Assembly: GCA_964523405.1 (NCBI GenBank)
Contig: CAZGAQ010000002.1
Location: forward strand, 1 to 64,000
DNA: 64,000 bases
Source of the DNA: CAZGAQ01 sp964523405
GTDB lineage: Bacteria; Planctomycetota; Phycisphaerae; UBA1845; Fen-1342
Reading direction: 5' to 3'
Below the pieces are notes generated by a model. It made no database searches and had not been told where the DNA came from. It saw only the letters and a program-made list of their open reading frames with translations. Both the position numbers and the translations under genes were made by a program. Within the stretch, counting starts at the first letter, position 1. The number at the start of each line of letters is the position of its first letter. Positions 46,534 through 54,777 of this stretch are shown here, in pieces.

Positions 46534-46561
46534 ACTTCCGACTTCTTACTTCTGACGCTTC
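46534..46561 (+). repeat. Heptamer tandem array (4 units)
   Basis: Units ACTTCCG, ACTTCTT, ACTTCTG and ACGCTTC, the last one degenerate. The consensus differs from the arrays on either side. Confidence 0.8.
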
Positions 46562-46591
46562 CCCGCAGAATCCGCCAACTCCCGCTCCAAC

Positions 46592-46619
46592 TCGCTATTC
46601 GCTACTCGTAACTCGCTAC
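46592..46619 (+). repeat. Heptamer tandem array (4 units)
   Basis: Units TCGCTAT, TCGCTAC, TCGTAAC and TCGCTAC. Same consensus as the array at 46489. Confidence 0.88.
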
Positions 46620-46694
46620 TCCTCCCCCGTCCCCATTCCCGTGCTACCCTTGTTCTATGAATACGCACGTTCCTAGACCGCCCACCGCTCCCCT

Positions 46695-46726
46695 TTGTCA
46701 CTTCGTTACTTGCTCACCTTGTTACT
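46695..46726 (+). repeat. Octamer tandem array (4 units)
   Basis: Units TTGTCACT, TCGTTACT, TGCTCACC and TTGTTACT. The period is 8, as in the arrays near 45 kb, but the consensus differs. Confidence 0.8.
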
Positions 46727-47149
46727 TCCCTGCGCGAACCGCGCACGCCCCCTTGTTCCCTGCCACATGTCACTTGTCACCGACTCCCGCCCGCAATGTC
46801 GCGATAAGCCAAGATGATCAAAACCCGAGCGCGCAACCATGATCACGTTGAGCACCTTCCCCTGGCGCAACGCGAACCGCGCACGAAACAACCCGTCTCG
46901 CGCCGACTTTGATCACCTTGGCAACCATGACCACCTTCCCCCTGGCTTCTCCTGTCCCGTTTCACGTGTCCCGCAGTCCCCGCCCAACGTCCCGTGGCGC
47001 CGGGGTCACGATCGGTGGTTGCCCCGGATTTTCCAGATGCCACTTACTACGGACTCCAACACTTCCCATTTAACCTTACGCGGCGGCGTCGCCGGGCAAG
47101 GTCAAATGCGAAATACCGGTGTGCGCGGAGTCCGCCAGTTTGGGCGGTC

Positions 47150-47155
47150 TATAAT
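47150..47155 (+). promoter_or_regulatory. Consensus -10 box of the PEP-CTERM gene
   Basis: TATAAT stands 52 bases before the ATG at 47208, in the only AT-rich patch of the region. The -35 position (around 47127-47132, GGAGTC) is poor. Confidence 0.5.
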
Positions 47156-47207
47156 CGGCTGTGTTAGGGCCGGTCAGTTCGGTGTTACCCCATTTCCTGG
47201 AGTTCAA

Positions 47208-48281
47208 ATGCGCAACCATATTGCGGCTGTTCTGGTTACTTTGACATGTCTGGGGTCTGGCACGCACAGTCTTGCGGCCACAGGTCTTGAGACGTTCGTG
47301 ATGGCGACCAACGGCCAGAGCAATTACGCCACCTACGGCCTGCCATACCCCACCTCCTACAACTTCGGCTTCGGCGGAGCCGTTCCGTCCAATGCCTACA
47401 CCGACCCGAGCTTCCTGGCGGCCGACGGCATCAGCGGGCTCTGGCGCGACCAGACCTCCAGCGCGCTTGCGCCGCTTAGCGACACGACGAGCTCCGCGGG
47501 CAGTGGGAACAGCACCTTCGGTCCGTGGGTCTACAGCGGATTCACCAGCGCCACCGCACGCTATGGGCAACTCAAATCGCAGTCACAGGCCACGCACAGC
47601 GGTGCGGCCGACAACATGACCGTCAACAACGCCGACTCCTTCAGCATCTTCACCGAGTCGCTGAATCCCATGAGCCCCGGCGTTTCCGTGGCCACCCCCG
47701 GAACGATGCGCCTTGCCATCTCACTCGACGGCAACCTGTCCGTTACCGGTACCGGCTCCGCCGGCCTCGTCTTCCGTTACGACTATGGTACCCCCCGTCC
47801 GGGATACCCCGCGATTAACCGCCCCTTGCTTGAGACCTTCGGCATTATCTACGGCAACGGCTACGACATCTACGGCCCCCACAGTTATCTCGGTTCGTAT
47901 ACCACGCCGGCAGGCATGACCCTCGATGTGGGCCCTCTCAACGCTCAGGGCCAGCCCGCGCATATCACCTTTGGCGGAGCCACCACCGTCTACGCGGACA
48001 TCCCCATCATTTTCGGCGCGAGCGCCGAGTTTCGCATGGGCCTCGAGACATTCACCGGCGTCGGCAATGGCAACGGCGCGATGAGTTCGCTTTTCGGCAG
48101 CACCGCCACCATCACCGGGATCCAGCTCTTTACCAGTCAGGGCGAGATTACCGATTTCAGCCTCACCTCAGGGTCAGGCGCGCAATACACCGCCCAGGGG
48201 GTGGTCATTCCTGAGCCAGGCACACTCCTCCTCTTTCTTCCGCTGACTGCCGCTGCCCTCCGCCGATCACGCCGGACGTAG
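47208..48281 (+). CDS. PEP-CTERM sorting domain protein
   Basis: The 357-residue protein has a signal peptide (IAAVLVTLTCLGSGTHSLAA) and a Gly/Ser/Thr-rich extracellular body that gives no hit to a fold I know. The C terminus is a typical PEP-CTERM anchor: VIPEPGTLLLFLPLTAAALRRSRRT, with PEP motif, hydrophobic helix and basic tail. Such proteins are exported and processed by an exosortase, usually in organisms that make an exopolysaccharide matrix. No exosortase is in this window. GGAG lies 5 bases before the ATG at 47208, and a TATAAT box is 52 bases upstream. The frame is open for over 350 bases further upstream but there it crosses the repeat region. Confidence 0.87.
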   Translation: MRNHIAAVLVTLTCLGSGTHSLAATGLETFVMATNGQSNYATYGLPYPTSYNFGFGGAVPSNAYTDPSFLAADGISGLWRDQTSSALAPLSDTTSSAGSGNSTFGPWVYSGFTSATARYGQLKSQSQATHSGAADNMTVNNADSFSIFTESLNPMSPGVSVATPGTMRLAISLDGNLSVTGTGSAGLVFRYDYGTPRPGYPAINRPLLETFGIIYGNGYDIYGPHSYLGSYTTPAGMTLDVGPLNAQGQPAHITFGGATTVYADIPIIFGASAEFRMGLETFTGVGNGNGAMSSLFGSTATITGIQLFTSQGEITDFSLTSGSGAQYTAQGVVIPEPGTLLLFLPLTAAALRRSRRT

Positions 48282-48368
48282 CCCGGGCAGCGACGGTCCT
48301 GCGGGAGAGTAGTCCGCCAGCACGGCTGCCAACGCCCGAGTGAACGCGTACGGCCAAGCGCGAGGCCA

Positions 48369-50906
48369 TCAGGGCCGAACCGGATTGCTCGCCCGTGGCG
48401 TGGGCGTCGCCCATTCCGCCGGCCACGGCACCGTGTACTCCACCCCCGGCAGCAGGTCGAACCAGTTGTCCGCCAGCGGCCTTTCCCCGCTCTCGTCCAG
48501 ACACACCGCCCACGCGAACGTCTCGCTCCGCAGCCGCAACGCCGTCGGCGTGCGTTCGATGCGGACCTCGGCCGGCGACCATGCCAAGTCGCGGAACCGC
48601 GCGCGGAACAGCCGCTGGTGGCCAAGGATGAGCGGCCCGTTTGTCGCAGTGACGCGGCCGTCTGCCGGCGCCGCGTGCAGCACCGCGAACGCCCCGTGCG
48701 TGCTCGTGCCCAGACGCACCCACTTCTCCAGCGGCACCCGCGCGGCCACGATGCCCGCGTTGGCCGGACACTCGACCGCGATCGTCTCGTCGACCGGCCG
48801 CCCGCCCGCCAGCGCGAACAACCCGTACTGCAGCTTCACGGCCTGTGGCGCCAGCATGTCGTTCACGACGATGTACGCCACATGGCCGTCCAGCTCCACG
48901 CAGATCGCCCGCAGCGGTGCGAACGCCCGCTTGACGTACCAGAAGGCCGGCTTGCGCCGCCGGAAGAAGTCGATCGGCGTCCAGCTCACCGTCGCCGGCC
49001 ACGTGTCGTTGTACATCCAGAACACCGCCGCCGCCGACTGCCACATGCGGCGGCGCCAGTTGTCGATCGCCGTCTCGAGCGCCTCCCCGTGCAGAATGCC
49101 CCCGTACCGGACGTATTCGTCGAAGGCGAGCTCCGCGGGCCGCTCGAGCAGGTTCACGTGCAGCAGGTTGTCCACCATCGACTCGCCGCGCCACGTGTTC
49201 TGCGAGTTGTCGTGGTGCCGCCACGTCCGGCTCGTCACGCGCCGCTCATCCGGCGGCAGAATCTGCCGCAGCGTCGCCGGCGTGCTCGGCCCGAGCATCC
49301 CGCCCTCGTTCGGGAATCGGCTCGCGTCGAGGCGGTAGAACCAGTAGTCGCCCTTCGGCGGCCCCAGCCCCACCAGCCACGGATGCTGGTCGCCGATGGC
49401 CTGGTTCCCAGGCGACGAGCCGTCCGGTGACCACGGCGACGTCGGCCAGTACGGCCGCGAACCGTCCTCCGCCGCCACGATCTCGCCGAAGCGGCGGTGG
49501 AACAGATCGTGGCACGGCCGCGTGCTCCGGTCGTACGACACGATCCACTGATCCGCAATGCCGATGTCGATCTCGTTGTTGCCGCACCACACCGCCAGGC
49601 TCGGATGCGCCGCCAGCTCCCGCACCTGGTGCCGGACTTCGGCGTCGACTTCCCGCACGAACTCCGGATCGTCGCCGGGGTACTTCGAGCAGGCGAAGAT
49701 CATGTCGTGCCACACCAGCAGCCCCGCCCGGTCGCACTCGGTCAGCAGCGCCGGATCGGCATACAATCCGCCGCCCCAGATCCGCAGCAGGTTGAAGCCG
49801 CATTCGACCGCCAGCGCCACCAGCTCGCCGTAATCGGCCGGCTTCACGCGCGGGTACAACAGGTCCGCCGGCACCCAGTTGCCGCCCTTGCAGAACACCG
49901 GCTGCCCGTTGACGACGAGCTGGAACAGCCGCCCTCCGTCTGGTGCCGGGTCCTGGCGAATCTCCACGCGCCGCACGCCGGTCTGCAGCCGGCGCGTGTC
50001 GACCAGCGTCGTGCCCGCCCGCAGCTCCACGTGGACCGTGTACAGATGCTGCTCGCCGTGCCCGCGCGGCTGCCACAGCCGCGGCTTGGCGATCGGCAGC
50101 GCCACGCGCAACTCGCCCGCGCCGGGCGCTACCGTCACCCGGCAGTCCGCCGCCGCGCCGCCGGGTTGAGCCGTCGCGCGCAGCGTCAGCTCCACCGGAG
50201 CATTCGTCAGGTTCTCGACGTGTCCCTGGACGTGCAGCGTGGCGGCCGCACAGTCGTCGGATAGCTCCGGCGTGACGACGACGGCGTCGAGTCGCGCGGT
50301 CTGGCAGACCTCCAGCCGCACGCCGCCGCAGATGCCGACGTTCATGAGCCGCGGCGCCCAGTCCCAGCGCGCCCCGAACTGCGGCTTGCGCAGGTGCATT
50401 CGCTTCGTCGCTACCGCGGTGACCTCGAGGTTGTAGTCCCCGCCGCGCCGATCGGACGTCCGCAGCCGGCCGCTGTTCAGCCGGAGGATCAGCTCGTTCT
50501 CCCCCGGCTTCAGATGCGGCGTCAACTCGACGCGCAGCGGGCGGAACATGTTGTGGTGCTCGGCCAGGGAGCGGCGATTGAGGTACACGACAGCGTCGAG
50601 ATCGAGCCCATCGGCGACCAGGAAGCACCGCTGCCCGGGCTGCAGCGCGGGGGCGGTGAGCGTGCGGCGGTAGAACCAGTAGTCGTCTTCAACCCAACGC
50701 GCGGCCAGCGTGTTGCAGTCGGCGTAGACGTCGGCGATCCAGCCGGCCCGTGCGAGATCGAGATAGACGGAGCCGGGGACCTCGGCGGCGAGCCAGCGGA
50801 AGCTGGGCAGCGCGCCGGGCAGTTCGATATCGGTGATGAGTTGGCCATAGCCGTCGAAGCCGGCCAGTTGCCAGGTTCCGTCGAGCTTGACGATCGTGTT
50901 GGACAT
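48369..50906 (-). CDS. Glycoside hydrolase family 2 beta-mannosidase-like enzyme
   Basis: The 845-residue protein begins VKLDGTWQLAGFDGYGQ and has the GH2 order of a jelly-roll sugar-binding domain (about 1-190), an Ig-like domain (190-300), a TIM barrel (300-610) and C-terminal beta domains. The acid/base Glu445 is in VWCGNNEIDIG, and Glu534 in RFPNEGGMLG is the probable nucleophile; their spacing is close to that in known beta-mannosidases. It removes terminal beta-mannose from manno-oligosaccharides or glycoproteins. No signal peptide is visible from the ATG at 50906, so it may act in the cytoplasm on imported sugars. The frame is open to 51173, but those residues look non-coding. Confidence 0.88.
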   Translation of the reverse strand: MSNTIVKLDGTWQLAGFDGYGQLITDIELPGALPSFRWLAAEVPGSVYLDLARAGWIADVYADCNTLAARWVEDDYWFYRRTLTAPALQPGQRCFLVADGLDLDAVVYLNRRSLAEHHNMFRPLRVELTPHLKPGENELILRLNSGRLRTSDRRGGDYNLEVTAVATKRMHLRKPQFGARWDWAPRLMNVGICGGVRLEVCQTARLDAVVVTPELSDDCAAATLHVQGHVENLTNAPVELTLRATAQPGGAAADCRVTVAPGAGELRVALPIAKPRLWQPRGHGEQHLYTVHVELRAGTTLVDTRRLQTGVRRVEIRQDPAPDGGRLFQLVVNGQPVFCKGGNWVPADLLYPRVKPADYGELVALAVECGFNLLRIWGGGLYADPALLTECDRAGLLVWHDMIFACSKYPGDDPEFVREVDAEVRHQVRELAAHPSLAVWCGNNEIDIGIADQWIVSYDRSTRPCHDLFHRRFGEIVAAEDGSRPYWPTSPWSPDGSSPGNQAIGDQHPWLVGLGPPKGDYWFYRLDASRFPNEGGMLGPSTPATLRQILPPDERRVTSRTWRHHDNSQNTWRGESMVDNLLHVNLLERPAELAFDEYVRYGGILHGEALETAIDNWRRRMWQSAAAVFWMYNDTWPATVSWTPIDFFRRRKPAFWYVKRAFAPLRAICVELDGHVAYIVVNDMLAPQAVKLQYGLFALAGGRPVDETIAVECPANAGIVAARVPLEKWVRLGTSTHGAFAVLHAAPADGRVTATNGPLILGHQRLFRARFRDLAWSPAEVRIERTPTALRLRSETFAWAVCLDESGERPLADNWFDLLPGVEYTVPWPAEWATPTPRASNPVRP

Positions 50907-51346
50907 CGGCGCTGACTCAGTTGGGTAACGGCACGGCCGCGCGCCGCGCAGGCGCAGGTATAACCGAACAAGACCGGCGGGGACAGCGGGGCCCGAAACG
51001 ACGTCGCCGGTCGCCGGCGGTGCGTCGGGGATGGCCGTGTTGTCCTCACGCAATGGCGCCGACCGCCGGACGCAGGCGGAAACACTCAGCCCGGAGCACC
51101 GGTCGTGCTCGCGGCCGTGACGGCGCTGCGGCGCGGCCGGCCGGAGCGCGCGAGTACGCGTAGCGTGCGCCACCGAAGCGGCTCAGCGTACCAGCGCGGT
51201 GCGGGGCGGAGCGCGAGGGGTGCGAGAATCAGCGCGGGAACATGGAGCCGCGTTGCAGCCGCTGTGGGGCAAGTGGTATAGTGCGCATGATCAGGTCCGT
51301 GTGTGCGTCCGAGTCCGCATCTGATTGGCCGGTGCGCAACTCGCAG
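50907..51346. other. Divergent intergenic region
   Basis: Apart from the plus-strand promoter listed at 51253-51282, this interval shows nothing I can name. The mannosidase must be transcribed from a promoter here on the minus strand, but no clear hexamers were seen. Confidence 0.45.
51253..51282 (+). promoter_or_regulatory. Candidate sigma-70 promoter of the large hybrid kinase
   Basis: TTGCAG (51253-51258) and TATAGT (51277-51282) are 18 bases apart. Transcription would begin near 51289, which rules out the in-frame ATGs at 51242 and 51287 as starts of the kinase gene. Confidence 0.55.
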
Positions 51347-54300
51347 ATGACTGGTGAGGGGACGGGTATTCGAGTGAGACCGAGCGGTGACGTGGACAGC
51401 CAGGCGCAGGCGGTGGTGACGCCCGGGGCTTGGGGTTGGCGGCGCGCTGTGGGGCTGCTGTTGCTGCTGGGTGGCGGCGTTTTGGGTAACTACCTGGCCC
51501 TGCCTTTGTTCCAGGGGTTCGATTACGTCTTCGGCACGATTCTTGTGCTCATCACGCTCGCCTTGTACGGCGTGGGTTGGGGCGTTGTGGCTGCGCTTGT
51601 GGCCGCGTCGTACACGCTCATCTTGTGGGGACATCCTTACGCGCTGGTTTGGTACGCCGGCGAGGCGGTGTTTGTCGGCATACTCCTGCGGCGCGCGAAG
51701 TCGCGTAACCTGATCTTGTTCGAGGCAATCTACTGGCCGCTCGTGGGAGCGCCGCTGATCTGGGTCATGCTGCACCTGGTGGGCGGACTGGATGCGCCGG
51801 TGACCATGGCCGTGATCCTCAAACAGTGGGTCAATGGCATTGGCAACGCGCTGGGGGCGAGCATCGTCCTGGCGCTGCTGCCGGCGCCCGGGCGGCGCGC
51901 GGCAGAGCGGCGTACGTACGAGTTGAGCCACTTGCTCTTCACCTGCCTGGCGGGCGTGGCGATCGCGCCGGCGATCCTGGTGATGGCGCTGTATGGGCGC
52001 GAGGTGCGCCGCTCGGTGGAGGGGGACATCGCTGGGGAAGTGACAACGCTGTCCAGCGAAATGGTCTCCGACGCGCTGGACCTGCTGCATCGGCACACCC
52101 GGATGTTGCAGGGCATGATGCAGCAGTTGCACGTGTCGCCGGAAGGTGCGGAAGCCCGTCTGCAGGCCGTGGGGGCGGTCGTGCGCGTGGCCATGCCCGA
52201 TGTGCAGGCGCTGCGGCTGGTAGACGCCCAGGGGCGCGTCCTGGCGAGCTATCCGGCAGAGGAGTCGGCGGCGGAACTGAGCGCGGAGCTGGCGGCGCTG
52301 TTCCGGCGGGCGCGCAACACGGAACATTGGACGGCAGGCCTCGCGCCGCTGGAAACGCCACGGGGGTCGGAGCGGGTCGCGGCCCCGGCGGGCATGTTGT
52401 GGCTGGTGATGCCGGGGTCACCGTGTCCGGTCGGAGGGCGAGCGCTGTTAGCGGCGCTTGACCAGCGGGCGATGCAGGGGACCTTCTCGGTGCTGATGGG
52501 AGGCAGTGATGTGCGGGCGGTTCTCGTGGATGGGGAGAGCCGCGTTGTGGCTGCAACCGCCAGCGGGCCGCCGGTTGGCAGCCGGTACCGCAGCCCGCCG
52601 CGCGAAGTTGTCCCGCGGCCGGAATACGGCTTGGAGCAATGCTACCCGGATCCCGAGGAAGGGGGGCCGCGCATCGATCGGTGGCGCCGTTCGGCGTTTG
52701 TGTGCGAGCGGATGCTCGGCGAAGGGTTGGGTTGGCGGCTTCTGGTGGAGGCGCCGCTGGCACCGCAGCACGTGACGGTCTTCCGGACGTTCGTGGTGAG
52801 TTTCGGCATCACGCTGGTTCTGATGCTGTTGAGCGTGCTGTTCGCGCACATCGCGAGCCGCCGGGTGTCGGCGCCGTTGGCGCAGTTGTCGGCGATGACG
52901 ACGGCGTTCTCGGCGGACCCGGTGCCGCTGGACGTAGTGCGCTGGCCGCGCAGCGCGGTGCGGGAGGTCGATGCGTTGGTGGCAAACTTCCGGGAGTTGA
53001 CGGGGACGCTGGCGGAGAAGTTCCGGGAAATCCGCGGGATCAACGAGAACCTGGAAGGCAAGGTACGGGCGCGGACGCGGGAACTGGTGGAGGCGAATGA
53101 CACGCTGGAGGCGCTGGTGGCCGCAGCGCCGCTCGCCATCGTGATCACCGACCGGGCCGGAGTTGTGCGGCTGTCGAATCCGGCCGCCGAGGCGATCTTC
53201 GACTGGCTGCCGGCGGCATCCGGTGCGACGCCGCCCAGGCGCATCCTGCCGCCCGGTTTGCTGGAGCTCTTCGGACCGGTGTGGGGCGGGGAGGACTTCA
53301 CGGACCGCAAGCTGGGACTGCAGCGCCGGGATGGCACCGTGCTCGATCTGAGCGTATCGGCAGCACCCCTGCGCGACGCGCACGGAGCCGTCAGCGCCGT
53401 GCTGGCGCTCGTGGGCGATACGAGCGAGCGCGCCCGGCTGGAAGCTCAATTGCGCCAAGCCCAGAAGCTGGAGGCGGTTGGCCTGCTGGCGGCGGGGGTT
53501 GCGCACGATTTTGGCAACATGCTGACGGCCATGTTTGGCAATCTGGAACTGCTGCGGGGGGCGCTGGGGGGGCAGACGCTTGACCCGCGTGTAGGCATGC
53601 CCGTGGAGCAGATTGATCGGGCGGCGCAGCGGGCGCGGTTGCTCACGCGACAGTTGCTGGCGTTCAGCCGCCGGCAGGTGATCAAGCCGCAGGTGTTCGA
53701 GCTGAACCAGCTCTTGGTGGATCTGGACAAGATGCTGCGGCGATTGATCCCAGAGAGCGTGACCATTCGTCTGCGGCGCGGCGGCACGCCGCTGTATCTG
53801 CGCGCGGACCCGGGCCAGATCGAGCAAGTGGTGCTCAACCTCGTGGTCAATGCGCGTGACGCGATGCCGGCTGGGGGCACGCTGGTCATCGAGACCGGAG
53901 CGGTCGAGGTGGATACCGCGATGCTCAAGGACCACGCGGAGATGACGCCGGGACCGTACGTGATGCTGGCCGTGAGCGACAGTGGCTGTGGGATGGACGC
54001 GATCACCGCGCGGCGGAGCTTTGAGCCCTTTTTCACGACGAAGCCCGTGGGGCAGGGGACCGGTCTGGGCCTTGCGACGGTGCAGGGGATCGTGCGCCAG
54101 GCGGGTGGCTGCATCCTCGTCTACAGCCAGGTGGGGCTCGGCACCACGTTCCGGGTCTATTTGCCGGCCGTGGCCGAGCCGCGCGTGCTGGCGCCGGAAC
54201 TGCGCGGGGGGGAAGATTTGCCGCGCGGGACGGAGACCATCCTGGTCTGCGAGGACGACGAGGCCGTACGCGAGTTCACCCGGCGGACGCTCGAGGGACA

Positions 54301-54682
54301 CGGGTATCACGTGCTGGCGGTGAGCGACGCACGTGCAGCGCTGGACCATGTGCGTAAGCATGCCGGGCGCCTGGATCTGCTGTTGACCGACGTCGTGATG
54401 CCGCATGTGAACGGGCGGGAGCTGGTGCGCCAGCTAGCCGCCCTGCGCCCCGCGGTACGCATCCTGTACATGTCGGGCTACACCGCCAACGTGATCGCCG
54501 AGCACGGTGTGCTGGCGGACGGGGAGGAACTGCTGCAGAAGCCCTTCGTCGCACAGCAACTTCTGCAGCAGGTGCGGCGCGTTCTGGACGAAGGGGACCG
54601 GGCAGGGGCGGGCGAAACGGCGGAGCGTGCCGCGCGGTTGGCGGGTCGTGACCAGCGCGCGGGGACGGTCGGGGCCGAGTGA
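51347..54682 (+). CDS. Large membrane hybrid histidine kinase with PAS and receiver domains
   Basis: The protein has about 1111 residues. Five or six membrane segments (about 30-180) and one near 200 form an N-terminal membrane module; an extracytoplasmic region (about 215-475) follows, then a membrane segment (about 490-512), a HAMP-like region (515-570), a PAS domain (about 590-700), a HisKA-type helix with His720 in AGVAHDFGNMLT, a HATPase domain (LNLVVNARDAMP, DSGCGMD, GTGLGLATVQ) and a receiver domain with Asp1015 in LLLTDVVMPHVNG. It probably senses an external signal. The start is uncertain: ATG 51347 is the first downstream of the promoter, and GTG 51374 has a GAGGGGACGGG upstream. 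The target is unknown. Confidence 0.85.
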   Translation: MTGEGTGIRVRPSGDVDSQAQAVVTPGAWGWRRAVGLLLLLGGGVLGNYLALPLFQGFDYVFGTILVLITLALYGVGWGVVAALVAASYTLILWGHPYALVWYAGEAVFVGILLRRAKSRNLILFEAIYWPLVGAPLIWVMLHLVGGLDAPVTMAVILKQWVNGIGNALGASIVLALLPAPGRRAAERRTYELSHLLFTCLAGVAIAPAILVMALYGREVRRSVEGDIAGEVTTLSSEMVSDALDLLHRHTRMLQGMMQQLHVSPEGAEARLQAVGAVVRVAMPDVQALRLVDAQGRVLASYPAEESAAELSAELAALFRRARNTEHWTAGLAPLETPRGSERVAAPAGMLWLVMPGSPCPVGGRALLAALDQRAMQGTFSVLMGGSDVRAVLVDGESRVVAATASGPPVGSRYRSPPREVVPRPEYGLEQCYPDPEEGGPRIDRWRRSAFVCERMLGEGLGWRLLVEAPLAPQHVTVFRTFVVSFGITLVLMLLSVLFAHIASRRVSAPLAQLSAMTTAFSADPVPLDVVRWPRSAVREVDALVANFRELTGTLAEKFREIRGINENLEGKVRARTRELVEANDTLEALVAAAPLAIVITDRAGVVRLSNPAAEAIFDWLPAASGATPPRRILPPGLLELFGPVWGGEDFTDRKLGLQRRDGTVLDLSVSAAPLRDAHGAVSAVLALVGDTSERARLEAQLRQAQKLEAVGLLAAGVAHDFGNMLTAMFGNLELLRGALGGQTLDPRVGMPVEQIDRAAQRARLLTRQLLAFSRRQVIKPQVFELNQLLVDLDKMLRRLIPESVTIRLRRGGTPLYLRADPGQIEQVVLNLVVNARDAMPAGGTLVIETGAVEVDTAMLKDHAEMTPGPYVMLAVSDSGCGMDAITARRSFEPFFTTKPVGQGTGLGLATVQGIVRQAGGCILVYSQVGLGTTFRVYLPAVAEPRVLAPELRGGEDLPRGTETILVCEDDEAVREFTRRTLEGHGYHVLAVSDARAALDHVRKHAGRLDLLLTDVVMPHVNGRELVRQLAALRPAVRILYMSGYTANVIAEHGVLADGEELLQKPFVAQQLLQQVRRVLDEGDRAGAGETAERAARLAGRDQRAGTVGAE

Positions 54683-54683
54683 G

Positions 54684-54711
54684 TTGACACGGGCGGCGGG
54701 GGGTCTACAGT
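54684..54711 (+). promoter_or_regulatory. Strong sigma-70 promoter of the HExxH protein
   Basis: A perfect TTGACA (54684-54689) and TACAGT (54706-54711) are 16 bases apart, just after the stop codon of the kinase gene. It implies a transcript start near 54718 and a 60-base leader before the ATG at 54778. It is the best promoter seen in the window. Confidence 0.72.
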
Positions 54712-54777
54712 GCGGTATCGCGAATCGCGTTCGGTAGGACTGAACGCTTTCAACTGGCCGCAGGAGATGAGCTGCCG

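Larger units (their letters stand above)
46342..47207. other. Gene-free region with short tandem repeats
   Basis: About 866 bases, pyrimidine-rich on the plus strand, without a supported gene. It contains three heptamer arrays and one octamer array (listed separately), a 14-base direct repeat GCGAACCGCGCACG at 46734 and 46872, and two related GATCAC...CACCTTCCCC segments (46839-46865 and 46910-46945). The promoter of the PEP-CTERM gene is at its right end. Confidence 0.7.

Noticed and set aside
46839..47207. N-terminal extension of the PEP-CTERM protein
   Set aside because: The frame is open, but it crosses the repeat-rich region and the signal peptide starts at the ATG 47208 with its own ribosome site and an upstream -10 box.
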